Assembly (NCBI GenBank): GCA_015179025.1
Contig: WHUX01000783.1
Span: 1 to 10,609, forward strand
DNA: 10,609 nt
Direction: 5' to 3'
Origin: Terfezia claveryi
Lineage: Eukaryota > Ascomycota > Pezizomycetes > Pezizales > Pezizaceae
Below are positions 1 through 7,121 of the stretch, in pieces. Within the stretch, counting starts at the first letter, position 1; every line of letters begins with the position of its first letter. Position numbers and translations under genes: made by a program. The notes below the pieces were generated by a model. That model searched no databases. It worked only from the letters and a program-made list of their open reading frames with translations, and was not told the DNA's origin.

Positions 1-419
1 CTTCCTCTGTTTGGGTATAAATGAGGATATCATCAATATATACAACTATTCCTCGGTCAATTCGTTCCGATAGAATATTGTTAACATGTCACTGGAAAAC
101 AGATGGCGCGTTAGTTAGCCCAAAAGGCATAACTGTATATTCGTATAAGCCATATCTTGTTTTGAATGCTGTTTTCCACTCGTCTCCGGCTGCTATTCTG
201 AGTAGGTTAAACCCGAGTTTGAGATTAAGTTTGGAGAAAACCTGTGAAGTACCAACTTGTTCCATTAGGGTAGTCATAAGTGGTAGGGGATACTTGTCTT
301 TTTTGGTAATGGCATTGAGCCCTCTATAGTCTACGACTATTCTGAGCTTGCCATTTGGCTGTTTGGCGAAGAATATAGGAGCGCCAGCACTGCTTTTGCT
401 TGGTCTTATCTTGCCGGTT
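1..419 (-). repeat. Long direct repeat, left copy (RT region, pairs with 10189-10609)
   Basis: The sequence from position 1 aligns end to end with 10189-10609 in the same orientation. By hand I count 16 substitutions and two single-base length differences, about 96% identity. Both copies run off the window, so the true repeat is longer. It reflects two copies of one gypsy family rather than a local duplication. Confidence 0.95.
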
Positions 420-500
420 CGGAGCATCTCATCTAGGTATTCTTTGAGAAGCTCCAATTCATCAGGGGAGAGGGGGTATAGTTTTCCTGACGGGGACTCT
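1..500 (-). pseudogene. Gypsy-1 reverse transcriptase, N-terminal part, inactivated
   Basis: RT copies the element RNA into cDNA in the cytoplasmic particle. Reading leftward, the frame shows the family landmarks: the segment before RT (SPDELELLKEYLDEML), a [10 protein letters not shown] block, [17 protein letters not shown] (motif A), [14 protein letters not shown] (motif B) and YIDDILIY (catalytic YIDD, DD at 29-34). Motif A normally reads LDLK; here the catalytic Asp codon GAT is AAT (224-226). An in-frame TGA (89-91) follows motif B, where the second copy of this sequence still has CGA (Arg). The frame is otherwise open and leaves the window at position 1. It shares about 96% identity with 10189-10609. 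The family call is secure, and loss of function is read directly from the codons. Confidence 0.9.
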
Positions 501-1542
501 TTCCTTCTTCTAACTCAATTGTCATGTCTTGTGGACCGTACGTGGAAGGGCGGATTGCAACTCCTTTCCAAAGATTTTTACAAAATCCCTGTACTGTGTT
601 GGCAATCGATCAGCAAGTTCATGGATATTTTCAGTCGCTGTTATTTTCATAACCTTGCGAACGTCTCCATTAGCGAACTTCTGATAATCCCATTCCCCTA
701 TTTCAATTAATCCGACATATTGAGTCTCTGCAAGTACTTCGTCAAAGTCAGCGAAATCAGTAACCTCCTCGATTTCCAACGCTCTTTTTAGCTCGAGTCC
801 ATAAGGAGTGGTGACCCGTAGCTTATCACAATTGGCTTTAATCCAATCCATCCCCAAAATGAGTGGAAGACCTGGTTCGAGGCACGCAACCTCAGTTACC
901 AGGTCAAGAGTTTTGTTTCGTCCCGATCTTGCATCTGGGACCTCCATCTGCAGGTTCTGAACCTGCACTGTGCCAGACCTCTTGAGAATCGAGCCGTCGG
1001 CGCTCTCTAATCTCAGTCTTTTCTCCCTCTTAACCAAGGCAGCATCATCTGTTCAACGAAAGAAGAATCAAAAATCGTAGCTTCTGCGCCAGTATCAACC
1101 AAAGCATTAATGGAAATTTCGCGTTTATTTCCTCCGTACATCCAAGATAACTTAACAGAGATAAGAAATTTCAGTCCTTCATGCTTCAATACCTTCGCAC
1201 CCGATTTTCCTGCCAAAGAGAGATCCTTAATTCCATCTAATAAATATCCGGCACCGCCACCTTTCGTGGTCTTTTTTCGAGTGCGCCAATATGAGGAGCC
1301 ACCTCATCATCAGCTTTTCTTTTTGTCCCTTTTTTTGCGTTTTTATTAGATAAAGAAAGAGAAGAAATAGCAGAAGAAGACAAATTGCGAGAAACAGAAC
1401 TAATCAAAACAGGATCAATATCCATCGGTTCCCCTTCATGTTCCTCCTTCCAACTGCCAACAGAGATGCCATTCCTTATAACACAAATAGAAAACCAATC
1501 CTGCGAGACTATCCGACCCGACGTACTAGATAGCCCGCATCC
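501..1542 (-). pseudogene. Gypsy-1 pol N-terminus with aspartic protease, frameshifted
   Basis: The region downstream of gag holds a retropepsin, which cleaves the Gag-Pol polyprotein. Reading leftward, a Lys/Ser-rich linker opens at an ATG (1425) and ends at 1237. The frame then shifts at about 1255 into a segment with ALVDTGAEATIFD, the protease active-site loop (DTG at 1088-1096). It shifts again at about 1035 into a 516-nt open frame (1037-522) with LILGMDWI, the second conserved protease block, followed by an acidic linker toward RT. Two more frame changes near 530 and 500 lead into RT. The linker frame is the same as the end of gag, separated by a single TAG (1543-1545). Both protease motifs are present, but they are split across frames. 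Some shifts could be sequence error. Confidence 0.82.
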
Positions 1543-3614
1543 CTAACAGTCCGAATTTTCCCCATAATCCAACTCATCCTCACTCACAATATGCCCAAAC
1601 TGAACCTCAAGTGGCGTTGCTACAGCCGCTCCTGCAGACACTGTTGCCACTTTCTTTGCTTCCTCCTTTCCCTTTCCCTTTCCCTTTGACTCAACCGTAG
1701 GTTTCCAACCATTCGTACAGTCACCCATCATGTGAGTTTTGTCCCCACACTTGATGCACTGTCCATCCTTCTTCCGAGCCTGTCGCATTGCATATGTGAT
1801 TTATCTTGACCAGGCTCTTTTTCCTTTTTGGAGGAAGTATCGGATTTGGGCTTGGATTTGGCATCAGGCTTGGTTTTCCCTTCTGCTTTGGTTTGGTAAT
1901 CCGATCTTTAAGGTTCTCGGATTTTTTCTCGGTAGTCTTGGGGTATTGGGTACCTCCTTTTTCGCACTAGCAGCCTGTTCTTTTGACGGAACTGGCTCTG
2001 TGCATGGGCCTCCCTAACCTTCTCATACTCAACCTGAGACCCGGCATTTGCGATAGCCTGGAAGCACATTTCTGTACTAGCAGGTACCTTATCTAGAATG
2101 TCTTTGTCAGTACTGACTCGGACCATATGGGCCCGAGTCTCAGGCTGAATTGCACTAATCAGGTGCTCCCAAAGCTGTTCCCGTGGTAGTTCCGCTACCA
2201 ACTGATGAACCCTGACACGAGCGATGAAATCTTTCATCAACTCACCTTTCTTCTGGAACTCCTTCTGAAGGGAGACCTTAGCATCCCGCTTCTCATGCTG
2301 GTTTTGGTGTGCATTTATGAATTCACGTTTAAAGACATTAAACGTGTCCCATTCAACCCATCCGGAGTTGGAGTCTGGTGTACGCTTGTGTTGGTTTGCG
2401 TAATACCAAGTGCTTGCACCTCCTGTAAGTAGATCGCTACGAACAGGATTTTTTCGCTATGAGTAGAATATGTCAGCGGCATGCGTTCAAAGGTGTGGTC
2501 TACCTTCATTAGGAATTCCTTCAGCTTGCTTGAAGTTCCATCGAACTTCGGAGGTAGGGGAGGTTTCGGGGTTCTTTCTTTTCAGAAAGAACTCGAGTTT
2601 TCTTTTGTGGAGGAGGAGATGGTGGAGGAGGTGGAGGTGGTACTGGACCTGTCCGAGTACTATGTATATAAAATCCTCGATTCATTATCAATAGATCGTG
2701 TGCGTTTAGGTGGACGTTGTTGGTGAAGGTTGCTCTTGTAGGTCTTTGAGCTTCCTTTTGTGAGTTTGAATTGGCGGGAGAGTTCTTCTACCGATTCTTT
2801 ATTAGTCTCACAACTGCGAATCGATCATCTTGCTCTTGCTTGATCGCCTTCTGTGTCCATTCATGGAGTTTAACAACATCCGCTTTGATACCATCAAACT
2901 CTACCTTAGCTGCATCGACTATTGCCTCCGTGTCCTCCTTAAGCTTCTTGCTTAACTCCTCCCATTGCTTTTCTAAGCCTCACTAATAGATACAGTTAAA
3001 CGTTTAACTGCATCTTCTTGTCCTTCTGTTTGACCTTTTAGGGCTGCTACTTCCTCGGTGACCTGCTGTCGTAACAACTTTAGATCTTCATATGTAGCCA
3101 TTGCTCCTTCAAAATAACTCTGTGAGCGTCTTGAGCTTCTTTTAGGAGGCTTGCTTGAGCGTTAAGACCTCTTGTAAGGTCAGCAATCTCGGCTCGTTGC
3201 CGGTCAAACTCGATAGATCCGTCTCGAACAATACGAGCCAATAATTGGTCGTATTCTTCTTGGCTTAAACTTGGTCGAGACGGTCGTGTGGGACGTGGTG
3301 GTGGTTGGGTGGGACGTCGTGATGAGGCATTACTGGCTGTTCGATGAGGAGGCCTTCGGAAGGTTGTCCAAATCGCTCTAATAAGCCAGGTGGGAATGTT
3401 GTTAACTCATCTGGAGAGTATATGGGGTGGCGGGAAGATTCTACTCCTCGAGATAGAATATCTTCCATTGGCATGTCTATTAGGTCATCTTCCGTATCTG
3501 TTTCGGATTGCGGAAGGTTATGTGGTCTTTGGGTGATGGCACGGGGTGTGACATCTGGAATGTAAGGGGTTGGTAGGGCTGGCGAGACCCTCTTGGTGTC
3601 TGTGAACTAGACAT
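1543..3614 (-). pseudogene. Gypsy-1 gag (coiled coil, capsid, zinc knuckle), multiply frameshifted
   Basis: Gag forms the virus-like particle and packages RNA. The likely start is ATG 3614-3612 (MSSSQTPRG...), 52 bases inside the LTR. Its frame soon closes, and the next coding frame runs 3606-3265, so a shift lies between 3606 and 3484. Further frame changes fall near 3300, 3120, 2975, 2795, 2645, 2545, 2425 and 1790. Pieced together, the parts are a Glu/Lys/Gln-rich probable coiled coil (about 3260-2700), a poly-proline stretch (about 2643-2606), a retrotransposon capsid with PKFDGTSSKLKEFL, GGASTWYYANQ and WDTFNVFKREF (2550-1990), a Lys-rich segment with an in-frame TAA near 1910, and a CCHC zinc knuckle CIKCGDKTHMMGDC (about 1766-1725). 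It ends at TAG 1545-1543. Gag is about 690 codons if read through, long for the family because of the coiled coil. Confidence 0.85.
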
Positions 3615-3742
3615 GATTTGAGAGTATAATAGCAAATGATAACGAGAATCACTGGCTACAAAGTAATGTCACGGGGGCCCTATTGACTGATAGCGCTCTT
3701 GCGACTATTAGGACGGCCGTAATTTGCTGCCGCAACGATATC

Positions 3743-3841
3743 TATTCCGCAACACAGAATATCAATCCTATAGCAGTAAAGTTCAGTCCAACGATAGTTC
3801 CTCACGACGGATCTTATTTCGCAACACAAAATAAATCCTAT
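3743..3841. repeat. Diverged direct repeat inside the Gypsy-1 LTR
   Basis: Two related stretches of about 28 bases (3743-3771 and 3814-3841) share the core CGCAACACA followed by AATA and AATCCTAT. They are offset by about 71 bases. They probably record an old tandem duplication within the LTR. No function can be assigned. Confidence 0.5.
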
Positions 3842-4653
3842 GTCGCTTTAAACGTAAAGTTAACTCAAGACTTAGAACTTTGTAGGCTTCGTATACTCGA
3901 GGTGCTCTTGCTTTCGAATACTCGCTGGGGTAGAATAAATTCAACCGGAACTACTTGCACTATTTATATCCCGCGGTGTTTTGTAGATATTCTTATGATA
4001 AAAATATTTTAAAACGCGGGCCTACCTGTCACCTTGGAATTTCTTCCTAAGTGTTATGCCATCCACACCTTTGTTAATGCAGTTGCTATCTGCACTCATT
4101 GTCACAGGTTACTAACCCGAACGTAGAGAATATTCCCATGTCTGTATGTTATATGTACTTCGCTTATGCTCGCTTATCCCATTAAGAATTCTTATCCGAG
4201 ACAACTAAATTCAATTTCAGATACGTTACCAATCCCTGATACTATCGAATTACCATCCGACAATATCCGAAGGCATCTAATTATATTTCTGGCAATATTC
4301 ACTTAATAGTGTCTAGTGTTCATTGAAAATAATTTTCAACTGCACATAACTCTATGAATAGAGAACCGTGGGTCACAAGTAGATTACCATTGGAAAGGTA
4401 TCAACGCATAGAAGATTATAGAATCTTAGTTTATCGCGATACCCAAATTATTCACGAAGTTATTACCAATAATAAGTAAACCTCCTCGTGGACCTATATG
4501 ACCATATTAAAAGTCTTATATCTCCATGAGTTTAACTCCGATCATAAAAGGATTGCAGAAATGGAATCAGGACGAAGAGTAGGCCTAGATAGAACCTTGA
4601 AACATTGAATTCGGAGAACTTTATGTTTTGGCCCTACCTTTAGCCTCTGTCCT

Positions 4654-4705
4654 GGGCGCACTCCCTTATAGTGTCACCGGACGCACTTTGGTCTAAAGTG
4701 CGCCC
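4654..4705. promoter_or_regulatory. Nested inverted repeats (hairpin) in the Gypsy-1 LTR
   Basis: CGCACTTT (4682-4689) and AAAGTGCG (4695-4702) form a perfect 8-bp stem with a 5-base loop. A second perfect 9-bp pair, GGGCGCACT (4654-4662) and AGTGCGCCC (4697-4705), overlaps it, so two alternative stems are possible. This could be a terminator, an RNA structure in the R region or a protein site; the sequence does not decide between them. Confidence 0.5.
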
Positions 4706-4753
4706 TTGGTCCTTCATTTTTTTAGTTATTTTTACCGAATTATTTTCCTGCAG

Positions 4754-4802
4754 TTCAGGGTAATAATTCAATATTCAGGGTAACGCCAAGACTTCAGGGT
4801 AA
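4754..4802 (-). promoter_or_regulatory. Three spaced copies of TTACCCTGAA in the LTR, candidate regulatory array
   Basis: TTCAGGGTAA occurs on the plus strand at 4754-4763, 4774-4783 and 4793-4802, all in the same orientation and 19-20 bases apart, about two helical turns. Read in the element's direction it is TTACCCTGAA, which contains the TTACCC core bound by Reb1-type Myb factors in yeasts. The position in the upstream half of the LTR fits a U3 enhancer. The repeats are seen directly; the binding function is inference. Confidence 0.45.
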
Positions 4803-4817
4803 CAGCTAATATAGCTA

Positions 4818-4829
4818 GCATATATATGC
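4818..4829 (-). promoter_or_regulatory. AT-rich palindrome, possible TATA element of the Gypsy-1 LTR
   Basis: GCATATATATGC is a perfect 12-bp palindrome beside the triple 10-mer. It contains TATATAT on both strands and could serve as the LTR TATA box, but AT-rich runs are common in this LTR. Confidence 0.25.
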
Positions 4830-5109
4830 ATATAGTCAGCATATTAATCTGAGTATAACAATTGAACCGTTAATCGGATCCTTATGAAACTTAAACCGTA
4901 GCTCCCTCAAGGGTCTATGGACGTTCCATAAGGGTCTTAACCATCTAGGATAATTATAAACTATTCCGAGGTTCATACTCGTTTCATATACTTAACTCTT
5001 ATAGATAAGTATTAGAAACATTTGCACCACACTGCTAAGAGTGTACCTAGAGTTCATATAGATTCTAGGGTCGTTCTATAAGGGCCCAAGTACCTTTGGT
5101 AGGGCTGGA

Positions 5110-5124
5110 TGTCACTCCGTGACA
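5110..5124. other. Hairpin at the outer end of the Gypsy-1 LTR
   Basis: TGTCAC (5110-5115) and GTGACA (5119-5124) are perfect inverted copies separated by three bases, so the LTR end is itself a small palindrome. The inner arm repeats the terminal sequence. Confidence 0.6.
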
Positions 5125-5530
5125 TATACACATGAGCACCAAGCGAAGCCTACAGGATGATTTTGTGATCCTGTTTGAGTTTTACCTCAAGCATTCCATC
5201 TTGGCCCATGAGATAGTAGTCATTCAAAGAGTCAAGTTTGCACCAGGAAATAAGGTTTGCATTGTTCCAGTCCAGAATATACAATACATCATCAAGAACA
5301 AAGGAGACTTCAAAACTAGCAACAACCATGGACAGCCTGACTGATCCCACATAGAGACTCCCAAGAGTTCATCCTCCACCAACTTCAATATCAACTATTC
5401 ATGACACTAAGTTGGTGATGCAAGATATGTCAGCTGTGATATGATATAAAGCGCCAGTATCGAGAATCCATACCTGATATGTATCTGTATCACAGCTGGG
5501 GTAAGCAGAACCTGTCTGGATGTAAGGAGA

Positions 5531-5744
5531 GACAGTGTGGACTATAAAGGCAACACCCCGTTCGATAACACACTTGATAGAAGAAGGAGACAGAGAATCC
5601 GAAGAGGGAGAAGGAGACCGAAACGCTGAAGGCGAAGCAGACCAAGAAGCTGAGGGCGAAGGAGACCGAGGCGCTGAAGGCGAAGAAGGCAGAGGCAAAC
5701 TTGAAGAAGAGATAGTGTAGGCCATAAAGGCAATACCATGCTCG
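5531..5744. repeat. 180-bp-spaced direct repeat flanking the Ser/Pro linker
   Basis: Segments 5531-5564 and 5711-5744 match at about 26 of 34 bases. In the copia frame they encode the related peptides RGVAFIVHTVS and HGIAFMAYTIS. The 180-bp offset is exactly 60 codons, so the duplication preserves the frame. It brackets the 24-bp minisatellite. Confidence 0.6.
5587..5685. repeat. 24-bp tandem repeat (minisatellite) in copia gag-pol
   Basis: Three adjacent 24-bp units (5614-5637, 5638-5661, 5662-5685) share the pattern GAGACCGA-GCTGAAGGCGAAG. A diverged 27-bp unit (5587-5613) precedes them. In the minus coding frame each unit gives eight residues of the pattern SPSA-x-[RW]-S-[PA], a flexible Ser/Pro linker between the zinc knuckle and the protease. 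Unit length is a multiple of three, so copy number can vary without breaking the frame. Confidence 0.75.
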
Positions 5745-6765
5745 GCAGACTCGCTAGAATTGACGTTCTGAGCAAGGTTCGCCTCACCTTGACTCGAATT
5801 CTTTTTCTTATGCTCCTTTAGACGGTTACACTGGGAATGAATATGCCCCGTGTAATTGTAACCGTTTTTCTTACACCATGAGCATTCACCCTTATTGGGG
5901 GGTGCAGTCTTGCCTTGTCCTGGTGGATTAGGCTTGCGGGATGTATTGGCCGATTTGCCTTTATTCCGCTTCTGAATGGCATTGAGAGCCTTGGCTGTAT
6001 CGATATTAGATGAGCGCATGGAGAGAAGCTGAGCCGTGGCATCTGCATATGTAAGGTTGCTCTTAGTATTCAGATTGTCAACAATGTCATTAAGAGAAGG
6101 ATGGAGTGATGCAAGGAACATAGCTGTTTTGAAGGTATCATCTTCATAAACTGGCTTGAGCACTTTAGAGAGTGCATCAGTGGAGTTTAAAAATCTACTA
6201 TGTGTCTGCATCCATAGTGTACCATATCGATGAACATAATCAGGGATGGTATCGTTCTTTGACTGTCTGAGATCATTCATAAGCTGCATCTGGTAGAAGG
6301 AAGATATGGTATTCTGACGATCGAATGCATCGTGCAGATTTGTCCATGCCTGGTTTGCAGTTTCATATTCACTAATAAGATACTGCTAATCTAAGGAGAT
6401 CGTGGCTTGCATAGTGAGTAATGCCTGCAGATTCTTCATTTCCAGAGCGTCGACTGCAGCATCGGATGTGGGAGTTTCCTGCTTAGTCTTGGTTATATTT
6501 AAGACCTTCTGGTACTTAAGTACCTTCTGAATGGTTGAACGCCATCTCAGGAAGTTGGACTGGCCAGCGAGTTTTTCGAGGTCTTTTAGAGAGACAGAGG
6601 GAAGAACATTCTGTGAGCCTGAGGGCTGAGAGCCTGAGGCAGACGATGACTCGGGGGTTTGTGATAACGATATGATGCTGTTGATAGAGATTCGAAATAT
6701 GAAGGACTGACCGATAGTTCTTACGACACTAGTGGAGGGAATAAAAGCTCAGAGCGACGGTCAGC

Positions 6766-6779
6766 CTGGGCTCATAACC
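6766..6779 (-). other. Copia primer-binding site of the half-tRNA (initiator Met) type
   Basis: Directly inside the LTR end, the element strand reads GGTTATGAGCCCAG. Its complement holds GGGCTCATAACC (6768-6779), the anticodon arm sequence of fungal initiator tRNA-Met, including the CAT anticodon. Priming by a tRNA cut at this arm is known for Drosophila copia and yeast Ty5. No TGG-type site matching a tRNA 3' end is seen here, so the half-tRNA mode is the natural reading. Confidence 0.75.
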
Positions 6780-7120
6780 TGTGCGAGGTGCCCAGGTTAG
6801 ATAGAACAAGGTGATTATGAGCGAGACTACGTGAAGCAGAAGTGTATCATGGGAATGAGCAGTAGCACGAGGATATTCCGAAGTAACTTGATTATTGTAT
6901 GTAGAAGGAAAGCGAGGGCTTTAAATACACGAATGTAGACAGAGAACAAGCTTGACACCTGAGATACATAAGTGCAGAACACATAAGTGTGGAGATCTCG
7001 TAAGATGAGCACCTTAGTGGAATAACAGGGATAATTGCGAGCAAACTGCGAAAACGAATGTACATGCTAGTATAAACAAAAACAATTGACGTATATGGGT
7101 GAATGGGCATTATTCTGACA
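6780..7120 (-). repeat. 5' LTR of the copia element (341 bp)
   Basis: On the plus strand it begins TGTGCGAGG (6780) and ends ATTCTGACA (7120), giving TGT...ACA ends. The inner end touches the primer-binding site; the outer end coincides with the cut in the transposase frame. TATTTAAAG at 6927-6919 is a plausible TATA box. The short minus-strand frames at 6827-7110 look fortuitous. The other LTR is outside the window, so the ends cannot be checked by alignment here. Confidence 0.75.
6919..6927 (-). promoter_or_regulatory. Candidate TATA box of the copia LTR
   Basis: TATTTAAAG on the element strand lies about 190 bases inside the LTR's 5' end, a reasonable U3/R position. It is supported only by the motif and its location. 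Confidence 0.35.
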
Positions 7121-7121
7121 G

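Larger units (their letters stand above)
1..5124 (-). mobile_element. Ty3/gypsy retrotransposon copy 'Gypsy-1', 5' part, defective
   Basis: The element reads right to left: LTR (3667-5124), short leader, gag, protease, RT. It continues past the left edge, so RNase H, integrase and the 3' LTR are not in view. The gag-PR-RT order and the RT motifs mark it as Ty3/gypsy (Metaviridae-like). Its right end falls at 5124, where an open copia frame is cut, so it most likely inserted into that copia element. The coding part changes frame about a dozen times, the first RT catalytic aspartate is changed, and RT contains a stop, so this copy cannot be autonomous. Confidence is high for the family and moderate for the exact right end. 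Confidence 0.88.
3667..5124 (-). repeat. 5' LTR of Gypsy-1 (1458 bp)
   Basis: The plus strand begins TGTCACGGG at 3667 and ends CCGTGACA at 5124, an 8-bp perfect terminal inverted repeat of the TG...CA type expected of LTRs. The left end lies 52 bases from the gag start, and the right end coincides with the cut in the copia frame. No gene is visible in the LTR; the 109-codon plus-strand frame at 3683-4012 looks fortuitous. Internal structure includes a diverged direct repeat (3743-3771 and 3814-3841), a hairpin at 4682-4702, three copies of a 10-mer at 4754-4802, and an AT-rich palindrome at 4818-4829. The partner LTR lies outside the window, so the boundaries rest on the inverted ends and the neighbouring frames. 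Confidence 0.75.
5125..6748 (-). pseudogene. Copia gag-pol: gag, zinc knuckle, protease and pre-integrase, interrupted by stops
   Basis: One frame runs from about 6748 to 5125. In order: a Ser-rich start; a UBN2-type gag with KLAGQSNFLRWRSTIQK (about 6570-6527) and DLRQSKNDTIPDYVHRYGTLW; a basic stretch; a zinc knuckle of spacing CX2CX9HX4C (CSWCKKNGYNYTGHIHSQC, about 5883-5827); a Ser/Pro-rich linker made of 8-residue repeats; the protease site WILDTGALYHIT (about 5478-5443); and a GAG-pre-integrase segment DVLYILDWNNANLISWCKL. Stops interrupt it at 6388-6386 (TAG), 5401-5399 (TGA), 5371-5369 (TGA) and 5152-5150 (TAG); each could be CAG or CGA before a single C-to-T change. The frame stays coding-like up to the junction. 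There is no in-frame ATG upstream of 6439, so the start codon is unknown and may be mutated or hidden by an indel in the A-run near 6660. Confidence 0.85.
5125..7120 (-). mobile_element. Ty1/copia retrotransposon, 5' part, defective
   Basis: Reading right to left: LTR (7120-6780), primer site, leader, then gag-pol to 5125, where the Gypsy-1 LTR interrupts it. The continuous gag-zinc knuckle-protease-pre-integrase order is the copia (Pseudoviridae-like) arrangement. Its right end (7120/7121) cuts the open frame of the Plavaka-like transposase, so copia inserted there. The remainder (integrase, RT, RNase H, 3' LTR) should lie beyond the left edge, on the far side of Gypsy-1. Four in-frame stops disable the polyprotein; I see no frameshift in about 1550 bases. 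Confidence 0.85.

Noticed and set aside
1739..2017. Plus-strand frame with hydrophobic stretches resembling membrane segments
   Set aside because: It is antisense to the Lys-rich part of gag; Phe/Leu runs are the complement of Lys codons.
3683..4012. Plus-strand 109-codon open frame in the Gypsy-1 LTR
   Set aside because: It lies wholly inside the LTR, spans the diverged direct repeat, and shows no domain or gene context.
4672..4680. TGTCACCGG as an alternative inner LTR end
   Set aside because: It would leave a leader of about 1050 bases before gag; the pair at 3667 and 5124 has an 8-bp inverted match and sits 52 bases from the gag start.
4754..4802. Telomere-like repeat
   Set aside because: The GGGTAA-containing 10-mers are spaced, not tandem, and lie inside an LTR.
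5535..5720. Plus-strand acidic frame rich in Gly, Glu and Asp
   Set aside because: It is the antisense of the Ser/Pro minisatellite in copia gag-pol; the composition comes from the 24-bp repeat.
6765..6783. Possible tRNA-Met gene fragment
   Set aside because: Only the anticodon-arm match is present, with no acceptor or T arm; its place beside the LTR end fits a primer site.
6827..7110. Minus-strand frames upstream of copia gag
   Set aside because: They lie in the LTR, overlap each other and lack protein-like features.
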